This document shows positions 14,668 through 22,903 of a DNA stretch of 27,047 bases, in pieces (position 1 is the first letter of the stretch; each line of letters begins with the position of its first letter). The position numbers and the translations under genes are program-made. The stretch is from Tannerellaceae bacterium (GTDB taxonomy: Bacteria; Bacteroidota; Bacteroidia; Bacteroidales; Tannerellaceae), in NCBI GenBank assembly GCA_031276545.1, contig JAISMW010000068.1, positions 1 through 27,047 on the forward strand. Direction: 5' to 3'. Below the pieces are notes generated by a model. That model saw only the letters and a list, made by a program, of their open reading frames with translations. It had not been told where the DNA came from and searched no databases.

Positions 14668-16107
14668 ATGGCAAAAAACGATTTGCAGCGCAGCGTAACA
14701 ACATCGACTGCGCGACAACTGGCAACCACCACAAAAACGCCGCCGCAGATGGGATCCATCACCCCCCGACTGCTGCTCAAACTACTACCCTGGGTGCAGG
14801 TTGATTCGGGCACCTACCGCGTGAACCGTACCAAAGTGGAACTCAAAAGAGCCGAGCGCATCGACGTAGAATATTACGACGGCGTACCGGCCTTCAGCGC
14901 CGGAGCCTTCCGCCGGATTCCCCTGTTCTCGCACATCGGCAAAGACATCGTAAACCGTCTGGCAAAGAAGTTCGAGATAGAGGAAATACCCCTCGGAAAC
15001 TATCTCATACAGGAAGGACACGACAGCCGGAAGTTCTTCATCGTCGCACGCGGACAAGTCGAAATCTACAGCAAGGGACCGCATGGAGAAAACCTCCGCA
15101 TCGCCCTCCTCTCCGAAGGGGAGTACTTCGGCGAAGCAGACATACTCTCCGACAAACTCTCCTCCGTCACCGTAAGAGCCGTAACGCCCGGCGTTTTCTT
15201 CACCATCAGCAGTTCCGCCCTGGAAAGCATCATCGAGGAAGTACCCAACTTCCGCGAAGAATTTCAGAAAGCCGTAGACGAACATCTCCGACTCCGGGCT
15301 ACCGTGAACACCCACGGAGAAAAACATATCGACCTCGTCTCCGGTCACGAAGAAGACAACATCATCCCCGAAACCTATATCGACTACGAGGAAAATCCCC
15401 GCGAATACTCGCTCAACACCCTCCAAACCGTTGTCCGAGTGCACACCCGCGTATCCGATCTCTACAACAATCCCTATAACCAGCTCGAACAGCAGATGCG
15501 CCTCAGCATCGAAAGCGTACGCGAACGCCAGGAATGGGAACTGATTAACAACCGCCACTTCGGACTGCTCAGCAGCGTCGAACCCGGCTACCGAATCAGC
15601 GCCCGATACGGCGCGCCCACTCCCGACGATCTCGACGAGCTACTCTCCCTGGTCTGGAAAAATCCCTCCTTCTTCATTGCACATCCCCGCGCCATTGCGG
15701 CTTTCGAACGGGAATGTACCTGGAGAGGAGTACCTCCCGTCACCGCAAACATCTACGGACATACGGTGATTCTCTGGCGCGGCATACCCGTCGTACCCAG
15801 CGACAAGCTCGAAATCAAAGGACAGTACCTCACCAACCGGGGCGTAGGCACCACCGAAATCATCCTCGTCCGCACCGGCGAAAAAGAACAAGGCGTCGTA
15901 GGACTTCATCAGGCCGGCATCCCCGGAGAAATCGCCCCCAGCCTCTCGGCACGACTGATGGGACTCGACAAATTCGGCGTCGCATCTTATCTGCTCACCA
16001 AATACTTCTCCCTCGCCTCCCTCACCGACGATGCCATCGCCGTACTGGAGAACGTCGAAGTAGGCTTCTACCACAATTACCAGCACCGCAATACGGTAGA
16101 AAAATAA
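14668..16107 (+). CDS. Family 2 encapsulin shell protein with cyclic-nucleotide-binding-type domain (2B type)
   Basis: This 479-residue protein forms the shell of a protein nanocompartment. The N-terminal arm TARQLATTTKTPPQ...ITPRLLLKLLPWVQVDSGTYRVNR (about 14-54) is the hallmark of SrpI-type family 2 encapsulins. Residues about 84-205 form a cNMP-binding-type beta-barrel (FSHIGKDIVNRLAKKF, YFGEADILSD), the insertion that distinguishes the 2B from the 2A type. The HK97-type capsid part fills about 225-479 (ERQEWELINNRHFGLL, AHPRAIAAFERECTWRG, YSLASL-like end). Glu156 of the phosphate-binding cassette is present, but serines replace the usual phosphate-binding Arg. There is no helix-turn-helix, so this is not a CRP-type regulator. 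The gene is followed after 2 nt by its presumed cargo. Confidence 0.93.
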   Translation: MAKNDLQRSVTTSTARQLATTTKTPPQMGSITPRLLLKLLPWVQVDSGTYRVNRTKVELKRAERIDVEYYDGVPAFSAGAFRRIPLFSHIGKDIVNRLAKKFEIEEIPLGNYLIQEGHDSRKFFIVARGQVEIYSKGPHGENLRIALLSEGEYFGEADILSDKLSSVTVRAVTPGVFFTISSSALESIIEEVPNFREEFQKAVDEHLRLRATVNTHGEKHIDLVSGHEEDNIIPETYIDYEENPREYSLNTLQTVVRVHTRVSDLYNNPYNQLEQQMRLSIESVRERQEWELINNRHFGLLSSVEPGYRISARYGAPTPDDLDELLSLVWKNPSFFIAHPRAIAAFERECTWRGVPPVTANIYGHTVILWRGIPVVPSDKLEIKGQYLTNRGVGTTEIILVRTGEKEQGVVGLHQAGIPGEIAPSLSARLMGLDKFGVASYLLTKYFSLASLTDDAIAVLENVEVGFYHNYQHRNTVEK

Positions 16108-16109
16108 CG

Positions 16110-17552
16110 ATGGACACTCCCCGCTTCGACCCGAACGACCTCGCCCGGCTTCGCGAAATAGCCGGGCGAATCTTCCCGCAGGAGGAATACCGCCCCCAGC
16201 CCGCCCCCGAACCGGAACCGGACAGCGTCAACCTCGACGCCGTATACCGCTCCTTTTCCTCCCTGCAGTCGGGCATTCCCTACTCGGAAGAACTCCAGCG
16301 AATGTACTTCGACGACGCCGTCACCGCAGACGCCTTCAGTCCCGAACGAATCCGCCGCGACTTCCCCATCCTCCACCAGAGAGTAAACGGCAAGCCGCTA
16401 ATATGGTTCGACAACGCCGCCACCACCCAGAAGCCCCTGGCCGTCATACAGGAAGTAGCCCGTTTCTACTCCGAAGACAACTCAAACATCCACCGCGCCG
16501 CCCACACCCTGGCCGGCCGCTCGACCGATGCCTACGAAACAGCAAGAGAAAAAGTACAGCGCTTCATCCATGCCGCCTCGCCCGACGAAATCATCTTCGT
16601 AAGAGGAACCACCGAAGGCATCAACCTCGTCGTTCAGACCTGGGGCAGAAAACATATCGAAGAAGGCGACGAAATCATCATCTCCACCCTCGACCATCAC
16701 GCCAACATCGTACCCTGGCAGCAACTGGCCAAAGAGAAAAAAGCCCGACTCCTCGCCATACCCGTCGACAACCGCGGAGACATCATCCTCGAAGACTACG
16801 AACGACTCCTGAGCCCAAAAACCAAAGTCGTTTCCTTCGGACACGTAAACAACACCTTCGGCACCGTGACGCCCGTCAAAACCATGATCGAAATGGCACG
16901 CCGCTACAACGCACTCACCCTCATCGACGGAGCCCAGTCCATCGCCCATACGCCCGTAGACGTACAAAACCTCGACTGCGACTTCTTCGTCTTCTCCGGA
17001 CACAAAATATATGCACCCAACGGAATCGGCGTCCTCTACGGCAGGCGCCGGCTACTCGCCACACTCCCCCCCTGGCAGGGAGGCGGCAACATGATAAAAG
17101 ACGTCACACTGGAAGAAACCCAATTCAACGCTCCCCCCGCCCGCTTCGAAGCCGGAACGCCCAACGTAGCCGGCGCCGTCGGCCTCGGCCTCGCCCTCGA
17201 CTACGTAAGCCGCCTCGGACTGACCCGCATCGAAGCCTACGAGCACGAGCTGACCGAATACGCCCGCACCACGCTTGCCCGCATCAAAGGCCTGCATCTG
17301 ATAGGCGATCCCCGCCACCGCGTCAGTGTCGTATCCTTCATTCTCGACAGCATACCCACCATCGAAGCCGGTCAACTACTCGACAAAGAAGGCATAGCCC
17401 TGCGTGCCGGCCACCACTGCGCCCAGCCCGCCCTGCGCCGCATGGGAATAGAAGCCAGCATCCGCCCCTCCTTCGCCTTCTACAACACCAAAGAAGAAAT
17501 AGACCGCCTCGCCCAGGCCATCCTGAAGATCCAGGGAAATTACCTCACATAA
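16110..17552 (+). CDS. SufS-like cysteine desulfurase with encapsulin-targeting N-terminal extension
   Basis: This 480-residue PLP enzyme converts cysteine to alanine and leaves a persulfide on Cys437 (RAGHHCAQP). The PLP lysine is Lys299 in FSGHKIY, with DHHAN (195-199) and Asp273/Gln276 around the cofactor. The SufS domain proper starts near residue 77 (SPERIRRDFPIL). Before it lies an extension of about 76 residues: a short amphipathic stretch (DPNDLARLREIAGRIFPQ, 7-24), a Pro/Glu-rich linker (28-38), and a segment up to FDDAV. Family 2 encapsulin cargo desulfurases are loaded through such N-terminal regions (established knowledge). The shell gene stops 2 nt upstream, so production is coupled. 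The ATG at 16110 was chosen because longer frames run back into the shell gene. Confidence 0.93.
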   Translation: MDTPRFDPNDLARLREIAGRIFPQEEYRPQPAPEPEPDSVNLDAVYRSFSSLQSGIPYSEELQRMYFDDAVTADAFSPERIRRDFPILHQRVNGKPLIWFDNAATTQKPLAVIQEVARFYSEDNSNIHRAAHTLAGRSTDAYETAREKVQRFIHAASPDEIIFVRGTTEGINLVVQTWGRKHIEEGDEIIISTLDHHANIVPWQQLAKEKKARLLAIPVDNRGDIILEDYERLLSPKTKVVSFGHVNNTFGTVTPVKTMIEMARRYNALTLIDGAQSIAHTPVDVQNLDCDFFVFSGHKIYAPNGIGVLYGRRRLLATLPPWQGGGNMIKDVTLEETQFNAPPARFEAGTPNVAGAVGLGLALDYVSRLGLTRIEAYEHELTEYARTTLARIKGLHLIGDPRHRVSVVSFILDSIPTIEAGQLLDKEGIALRAGHHCAQPALRRMGIEASIRPSFAFYNTKEEIDRLAQAILKIQGNYLT

Positions 17553-17589
17553 AAATAAGCCCGGAATATATCCATAAGAAAAACACTAA

Positions 17590-17626
17590 GCCTGGGGCTT
17601 ACATACATATAATGTATACCCCAGGC
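17590..17626 (+). terminator. Strong hairpin after the sulfur operon, probable terminator
   Basis: GCCTGGGG (17590-17597) pairs with CCCCAGGC (17619-17626), and inside it ATACAT (17603-17608) pairs with ATGTAT (17612-17617). It stands 37 nt after the desulfurase stop. A T tract is lacking, so termination would not be of the simple intrinsic type; an RNA-stabilising role is equally possible. Confidence 0.5.
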
Positions 17627-17729
17627 CCCCTTACCATACGCCCCGGCTACATACAGACGCAGTTATTATGACAGTAAGGACAGTCCCCTACCCTACCCTG
17701 CCGAACAGATCAGCGAAGTATGAAACTTT

Positions 17730-17757
17730 AAAATTTCTTACAGGAGAAATTTTTTTT
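17730..17757 (+). terminator. A/T-rich hairpin with T tract inside repeat unit 1
   Basis: AAAATTTCT (17730-17738) pairs with AGAAATTTT (17745-17753) over TACAGG, and T residues run to 17757. This is terminator-like in shape although its stem is weak. An identical hairpin is at 18106-18133 in unit 2. Confidence 0.5.
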
Positions 17758-17889
17758 ACATTCAAGGAAGACGAGAGCAACCGAGGCAATTCCGATATAA
17801 GACAAAGTTTATACAATGAAAGTCCCAAAAGAACCTTGTCGCACCCTCCCCTTTACCCATCCATTCACTACCCTTACTATACGCCCCAG

Positions 17890-18043
17890 CTACATACGGA
17901 CACAGCCCCAGCTACATACGGACGCAGCTACGGCTACATACGGACGCAGCCCCGACTACATACGGACGTAGCCCCGACTACATACGGATGCAGCCCAGGC
18001 TACATACGGATGCAGATTCAGCTACATACAGACGCAGTTATTA
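17890..18043 (+). repeat. 22-bp tandem array 1, seven units
   Basis: CTACATACGGACGCAGCCCCGG-like units start at 17890, 17912, 17934, 17956, 17978, 18000 and 18022. CTACATACGGACG is nearly invariant while the last 6-8 bases vary. Each unit's CTAC...GTAG or GCAG ends make a weak inverted repeat. The last unit always has ACAGA for ACGGA and runs into TTATTATG. Confidence 0.93.
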
Positions 18044-18105
18044 TGTATAGTGAGGACAGCCCCCTACCCTACCCTGCCGAACAGATCAGCAAAGTGTGAA
18101 GCTTC

Positions 18106-18133
18106 AAAATTTCTTACAGGAGAAATTTTTTTT
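18106..18133 (+). terminator. A/T-rich hairpin with T tract inside repeat unit 2
   Basis: This is the same stem, loop and eight-T run as at 17730-17757, conserved although neighbouring positions have diverged. Confidence 0.5.
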
Positions 18134-18264
18134 ACATTCAGGGAAGACGAGAGCAACCAAGGCAATTCCGATATACGGCAGGGTTTATACAGTGAAAGCC
18201 CCAAAGGAACTTTTCGCACCCCCCCCTTTACCCATCCATTCACTCCCCTTACTATACGCCCCAA

Positions 18265-18418
18265 CTACATACGGACGCAGCCACAGCTACATACGGACGT
18301 AGCTCCGGCTACATACGGACGTAGCCACAGCTACATACGGACGTAGCCACAGCTACATACGGACGCAGCCCCGGCTACATACGGACGCAGATTCAGCTAC
18401 ATACAGACGCAGTTATTA
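18265..18418 (+). repeat. 22-bp tandem array 2, seven units
   Basis: Units start at 18265, 18287, 18309, 18331, 18353, 18375 and 18397, each 375 bp from its counterpart in array 1. The order of variable tails (CACAG, CCCGG, ATTCA) is not the same as in array 1 except in the last two units, so internal reshuffling or gene conversion has occurred since the duplication. Confidence 0.93.
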
Positions 18419-18536
18419 TGTATAGTTAGAATAGTCTCCTACCCTACCCGGACGGACGGATCGGCGGAGGCCCCTCCCCTACTCTGCCGGTACGGGGCGA
18501 ACCGGCGGGCGGCTTATCCTGTTTGGAATAAATCAT

Positions 18537-18544
18537 TAACTTTG
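18537..18544 (+). promoter_or_regulatory. Probable -7 element of the leuS operon
   Basis: TAACTTTG matches TAnnTTTG and lies 36 nt before the leuS ATG at 18581. No good TTTG is at the standard distance. GCCGGT (18486-18491) and ACCGGC (18501-18506) form a small hairpin upstream of it. Confidence 0.5.
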
Positions 18545-18580
18545 GGGCTTTGAAATACGAATGTGTCAACAGTGTGTGCA

Positions 18581-21436
18581 ATGGAATATAATTTCAATGA
18601 AATAGAGAAAAGATGGCAGGCCTACTGGAAAGACCGCCAGGTGTACCGGGTGGACGAGGTGGCGGGGAAGCCTAAATGCTACGTGCTCGACATGTTCCCC
18701 TACCCTTCCGGTGCGGGACTGCATGTGGGACATCCGCTGGGATATATTGCTTCGGACATCTTTTCGCGCTATAAAAGGCTTCGGGGCTTTAACGTGCTCC
18801 ATCCCATGGGATATGATGCCTACGGGCTGCCTGCCGAACAGTATGCGATCCAGACGGGACAGCATCCTGAGATTACTACGGAAAACAATATCAAAAGGTA
18901 TAGGGAACAACTGGACAAAATAGGTTTTTCTTTCGACTGGAGCCGGGAAGTCCAAACCTGCGACCCGGCTTATTATCAGTGGACGCAGTGGGCTTTCATA
19001 CGGATGTTCAACAGCTACTACTGCTTCGACCTTCGGCAGGCAAGGCCTATTGAAGAATTGGTGAGCGCCTTTGAACAGGTGGGAACCGGCGGGGGACTGA
19101 ACGTCGCTTCGGGCGGACGCTATTCCTTCTCTGCCGAAGAGTGGAAGGCCATGAGCCGGAAGCAGCAGCAGGAAGCGCTGCTGGACTATCGCCTGGCGTA
19201 TATCGGCGATACGATGGTCAACTGGTGCCCGGCGCTGGGTACGGTGCTGGCCAACGACGAGGTGGTGAACGGATTCTCCGAACGTGGAGGGCATCCGGTG
19301 GAACAGAAGGTGATGCGGCAGTGGTGCCTGCGGGTGTCGGCCTATGCGCAGCGGCTGCTGGACGGACTGGACACGGTGGACTGGACCGAATCGCTCAAGG
19401 AAACGCAGCGAAACTGGATAGGCCGTAGCGAAGGCGCCGAACTCCGCTTTTATATCGCAAACGATGCAGGAGAGGAAGAGGATTATTTTACCGTCTTCAC
19501 CACCAGGGCGGACACCATCTACGGAGTGACCTTTATGGTGCTGGCGCCGGAGAGCGAACTGGTGCAGAAACTGACTACTCCCTCTCGGCAGGCGGAAGTG
19601 GAGGCCTATATCGCCGCTACAAAGAAGAAAACGGAAAGGGAACGGATTGCGGACAGAAAGGTGACGGGCGTTTTTTCCGGCGCCTGCGCCGTCAATCCGG
19701 TGACGAAAGAGAAAATTCCCGTCTGGATTAGCGACTACGTACTGGCGGGATACGGCACGGGCGCCATCATGGCGGTGCCGGGACACGACAGTCGCGACTA
19801 TGCCTTTGCCCGTCATTTCGATCTCCCTATCGTTCCTCTGATAGAAGGCTGCGACGTATCGGAAGAAAGTTTCGATGCGAAGGAAGGCAGGATGATGAAC
19901 TCCCCTGCCGTGGGAAAGGAAACTCCCGGAGGGCTGAACCTGAACGGGCTGGAGGTGAAGGAAGCTATCGCCCGAACCAAGGCCTTCATTGAGGAAAAGG
20001 GACTGGGACGGGTGAAAGTGAACTATCGTCTGCGGGACGCCATCTTCAGCCGGCAACGTTACTGGGGAGAACCCTTCCCCATTTATTACGATGCCGACGG
20101 GCTGCCCAATACGCTTCCCGAAGACCGCCTGCCGCTGAAGTTACCCCCGGTAGACCGTTTCCAGCCTACGGAAACCGGCGAGCCGCCCTTGGGACACTCT
20201 TCCGTGTGGGCTTGGGACAGAGCGCAGGCTAAGGTCGTGGAAACGGAACGTATAGACTATAAGACCGTCTTTCCGCTCGAACTGAACACGATGCCGGGAT
20301 TTGCCGGTTCGTCGGCTTATTATCTTCGCTACATGGATCCGGCGAACGACCGGGAATTGGTGTCCAAAGATAAAAACGCCTACTGGCGGAATGTGGATTT
20401 GTACCTGGGCGGTACCGAACATGCTACGGGGCACCTTATATACAGCCGCTTCTGGAACAAATTTCTGTACGACGCCGGCATCGTATGCGAAGAGGAACCT
20501 TTCCGGAAACTGATTAATCAGGGAATGATTCAGGGGCGTTCCAGCTTTGTTTACCGTGTACAGGGCAGCAATACCTTCGTGTCGCTGAACCTGAAAAACC
20601 GGTATGAAGTAACTCCCCTGCACGTGGACGTCAATATCGTCAGCAACGACGTGCTGGACATTGAAGCGTTCCGAAACTGGAATCCGGAGTACCGGGACGC
20701 CGAATTTATACTGGAAGACGGCCGCTACATCTGCGGCTGGGCGGTGGAAAAGATGTCGAAATCGATGTTCAACGTAGTGAATCCCGATCGGATTGTCGAG
20801 AAGTTCGGAGCCGACACGCTGCGTCTGTACGAGATGTTTCTCGGCCCGCTGGAACAGTCCAAGCCGTGGGACACGAACGGCATAGACGGGGTGCACCGTT
20901 TTCTGAAAAAACTCTGGGCGCTGTTCTACACCGCCGACGGATCCTTCCGCCCGACTGCCGCCGAGGCTTCGCCTGCCGAACTGAAGTCCGTACATAAACT
21001 GATCAAAAAGGTGACGCACGACATAGAGCATTTTTCGTTCAATACCTCCGTCAGCGCCTTTATGATTTGCGTGAACGAACTTACGGCGCTAAAATGCGCC
21101 GCAGCAACCGTACTGCAGGATTTAGTCGTCGTACTGGCTCCCTTCGCTCCGCATATTGCCGAAGAACTCTGGCACGCGCTGGGCAATGAATCAAGCGTTT
21201 GCGATGCCCGGTGGCCGGAATGGAACGAAGCCTATTTGAAGGAAGACATGTTGACCTACGCCGTATCGTTCAACGGGAAAACCCGTTTCAATATCGATCT
21301 CCCGGCGGAAACTTCGCGCGAAGAAGTGCAAAAGGCCGCTCTCTCGCACGAAAGCGCCGGAAAGTGGCTGGAAGGAAAGGCGCTGAAGAAAGTGATCGTG
21401 GTTCCCGGAAAGATTATCAACATCGTTACAGGATGA
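18581..21436 (+). CDS. leuS: Leucyl-tRNA synthetase
   Basis: This 951-residue class Ia synthetase charges tRNA-Leu. The ATP-site signatures are HVGH (48-51, the HIGH motif, within [16 protein letters not shown]) and KMSKS (724-728). The CP1 editing domain, which removes mischarged isoleucine and norvaline products, is recognised by [15 protein letters not shown] and [18 protein letters not shown]. Length and extra segments (for example around [22 protein letters not shown]) are typical of Bacteroidetes enzymes. The ATG at 18581 is preferred over a GTG at 18563 because it gives the standard start [15 protein letters not shown]. The last four bases overlap the start of the yitT-like gene, so they form one operon with rdgB and porZ. 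Confidence 0.98.
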   Translation: MEYNFNEIEKRWQAYWKDRQVYRVDEVAGKPKCYVLDMFPYPSGAGLHVGHPLGYIASDIFSRYKRLRGFNVLHPMGYDAYGLPAEQYAIQTGQHPEITTENNIKRYREQLDKIGFSFDWSREVQTCDPAYYQWTQWAFIRMFNSYYCFDLRQARPIEELVSAFEQVGTGGGLNVASGGRYSFSAEEWKAMSRKQQQEALLDYRLAYIGDTMVNWCPALGTVLANDEVVNGFSERGGHPVEQKVMRQWCLRVSAYAQRLLDGLDTVDWTESLKETQRNWIGRSEGAELRFYIANDAGEEEDYFTVFTTRADTIYGVTFMVLAPESELVQKLTTPSRQAEVEAYIAATKKKTERERIADRKVTGVFSGACAVNPVTKEKIPVWISDYVLAGYGTGAIMAVPGHDSRDYAFARHFDLPIVPLIEGCDVSEESFDAKEGRMMNSPAVGKETPGGLNLNGLEVKEAIARTKAFIEEKGLGRVKVNYRLRDAIFSRQRYWGEPFPIYYDADGLPNTLPEDRLPLKLPPVDRFQPTETGEPPLGHSSVWAWDRAQAKVVETERIDYKTVFPLELNTMPGFAGSSAYYLRYMDPANDRELVSKDKNAYWRNVDLYLGGTEHATGHLIYSRFWNKFLYDAGIVCEEEPFRKLINQGMIQGRSSFVYRVQGSNTFVSLNLKNRYEVTPLHVDVNIVSNDVLDIEAFRNWNPEYRDAEFILEDGRYICGWAVEKMSKSMFNVVNPDRIVEKFGADTLRLYEMFLGPLEQSKPWDTNGIDGVHRFLKKLWALFYTADGSFRPTAAEASPAELKSVHKLIKKVTHDIEHFSFNTSVSAFMICVNELTALKCAAATVLQDLVVVLAPFAPHIAEELWHALGNESSVCDARWPEWNEAYLKEDMLTYAVSFNGKTRFNIDLPAETSREEVQKAALSHESAGKWLEGKALKKVIVVPGKIINIVTG

Positions 21437-22305
21437 AACATTCGGTACGCAAGCTGTTTTATTCCGTACAGGACTATCTGGTGATTGTGCTGGGCACCCT
21501 GCTGTACGGATTCGGTTTCAACGGTTTTATTCTTTCAAACGGAGTAGTCACCGGAGGTCTGAGCGGTGTGAGTGCACTGATTTACTTCGGTACTTCCATT
21601 CCGGTGTCGGTATCCTATTTTCTGATCAATGTACTTTTGCTGGCCTTTGCCTTCAAGGCGCTGGGGTATAAGTTTCTTGTAAAAACCATTTTCGGCGTCA
21701 TTTCCCTTTCGCTCTCCCTTTCGTTTTTCGAATGGCTGCTGGGAGGAACGCCCATCATCCGCAACGAACCCTTTATGTGCATACTGATTGGCGGCGGCAT
21801 CTGCGGTACGGGACTGGGACTGATCTTCTCCGTAAACGGGAGTACGGGCGGGACGGATATCATCGCCGCCATTATCAACAAATACAAAAACCTGTCGATA
21901 GGCATGGGACTGATGCTGTTTGACGTGGTGATCATCAGTTCGTCGTTCCTGCTTTTCCACGATGCGGAAAAAATTGTGTTCGGCTTCGTGGAAATGGGCG
22001 TCAACAGCTTTGTGCTCGACAGAGTCATCAACGCCAACCGCCAGTCCGTACAGTTTCTGATCTTTTCCCAAAAGTACGACGAGATTACGGAAAGGATCAT
22101 CAAAGATCTGGGCAGGGGCTGCACCCTTCTGGACGGGACGGGAGGCTATTCGCAGAAACCCACCAAAGTAGTGGTGCTGCTTGCCAGGAAATCCGAGTCG
22201 GTCATCATTTTCCGGCTCATCAAAGAAATAGACAGCCAAGCCTTTATCTCGCAAAGCATCGTACGCGGCGTGTACGGAGAAGGCTTCGACCCTATAAAAA
22301 CATAA
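21433..22305 (+). CDS. YitT family membrane protein (DUF161/DUF2179)
   Basis: This 290-residue inner-membrane protein has about five to six hydrophobic helices (from [20 protein letters not shown] to [11 protein letters not shown]) with the family motif [10 protein letters not shown] and the related NGSTGGTDI in the second repeat. The cytoplasmic C-terminal DUF2179 domain (about 205-285, [12 protein letters not shown]...[13 protein letters not shown]) may bind a small ligand. The transport or signalling role of the family is not established. The ATG at 21433 overlaps the leuS stop (ATGA), which decides the start; a longer upstream frame is a leuS shadow. It is translationally coupled to leuS. 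Confidence 0.92.
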   Translation: MKHSVRKLFYSVQDYLVIVLGTLLYGFGFNGFILSNGVVTGGLSGVSALIYFGTSIPVSVSYFLINVLLLAFAFKALGYKFLVKTIFGVISLSLSLSFFEWLLGGTPIIRNEPFMCILIGGGICGTGLGLIFSVNGSTGGTDIIAAIINKYKNLSIGMGLMLFDVVIISSSFLLFHDAEKIVFGFVEMGVNSFVLDRVINANRQSVQFLIFSQKYDEITERIIKDLGRGCTLLDGTGGYSQKPTKVVVLLARKSESVIIFRLIKEIDSQAFISQSIVRGVYGEGFDPIKT

Positions 22306-22312
22306 TATTCGC

Positions 22313-22900
22313 ATGAAAACTTTGGTATTTGCTACAAACAACCTCCACAAACTGGAGGAAATACGGCGCATCCTCCCCTCCGGACGTACAGTGGTACGTT
22401 CTCTGGAAGACATCGCCTGCCGGGAAGATATTCCCGAAACAGCCCGCACGCTGGAAGGCAATGCACTGATGAAAGCCCGCTTCATAAAGGAAAAATACGG
22501 ATACGACTGCTTTGCCGACGATACGGGACTGGAAGTGGAAGCGCTGAACAACGCTCCCGGCGTCTTCTCGGCACGCTATGCCGGCAAAGCGCACAGTTCG
22601 GAAGCCAATATGGAAAAGCTCCTGCAGGAAATGCAGGGAAAAGAAAACCGGAACGCCCGCTTCCGTACCGTAATAGCCCTCATACTGGAAGGGAAGGAAT
22701 ACCTCTTTGAAGGCATCGTCCACGGTAGGATTACCAAAGAAAAAAGAGGCGACGCAGGCTTCGGATACGACCCGCTTTTCATTCCCGAAGGCTACCCGCA
22801 GACCTTTGCCGAAATGGGAAACGAACTGAAGAACAGCATCAGCCACAGAGCTATGGCCGCCCGAAAACTGGTCGTCTTCCTGTACTCCCAATCCGTATAG
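22313..22900 (+). CDS. rdgB: Inosine/xanthosine triphosphate pyrophosphatase (HAM1/RdgB)
   Basis: This 195-residue enzyme hydrolyses ITP, dITP and XTP to the monophosphate and keeps deaminated purines out of DNA and RNA. The family motifs are complete: [11 protein letters not shown] with Asn10 and Lys13 at the N-terminus, the catalytic FADDTGLEV (Asp69/Asp70), [20 protein letters not shown], and NSISHRAMA near the C-terminus. It lies 7 nt after the yitT-like gene and 3 nt before porZ, so it is almost certainly co-transcribed with both. Confidence 0.97.
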   Translation: MKTLVFATNNLHKLEEIRRILPSGRTVVRSLEDIACREDIPETARTLEGNALMKARFIKEKYGYDCFADDTGLEVEALNNAPGVFSARYAGKAHSSEANMEKLLQEMQGKENRNARFRTVIALILEGKEYLFEGIVHGRITKEKRGDAGFGYDPLFIPEGYPQTFAEMGNELKNSISHRAMAARKLVVFLYSQSV

Positions 22901-22903
22901 CGT

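Larger units (their letters stand above)
17647..18450 (+). repeat. 375-bp direct repeat, two full units plus a partial third
   Basis: CTACATACAGACGCAG followed by TTATTATG occurs at 17647, 18022 and 18397, exactly 375 bp apart each time. Each unit holds a CCCCTACCCTACCCTGCCG segment, an A/T-rich hairpin, a conserved stretch GAAGACGAGAGCAACC, and an array of seven 22-bp repeats. Compensating single-base indels (one gained near 18030, one lost near 18210) keep the period at 375 but break any reading frame. The third copy fades out near 18450, shortly before the leuS promoter. Before 17647 a single 22-bp unit with the same left flank (ATACGCCCC) suggests an earlier copy that has contracted. Confidence 0.93.

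Noticed and set aside
14668..16107. CRP/FNR-type transcription regulator
   Set aside because: The cNMP-type domain is present but no helix-turn-helix follows; the flanking sequence is a family 2 encapsulin shell.
16403..17671. 422-codon Arg/His/Pro-rich frame over the desulfurase gene
   Set aside because: It is a shadow of the C-rich coding sequence in another frame; the PLP-enzyme motifs lie in the 16110-17552 frame.
17668..18346. Two plus-strand frames over the 22-bp repeats (143 and 98 codons) with YGRSYGYIRTQ-like repeats
   Set aside because: The 22-nt period reads in all three phases by chance, the two duplicated copies differ by frame-breaking indels, and there is no promoter or known domain.
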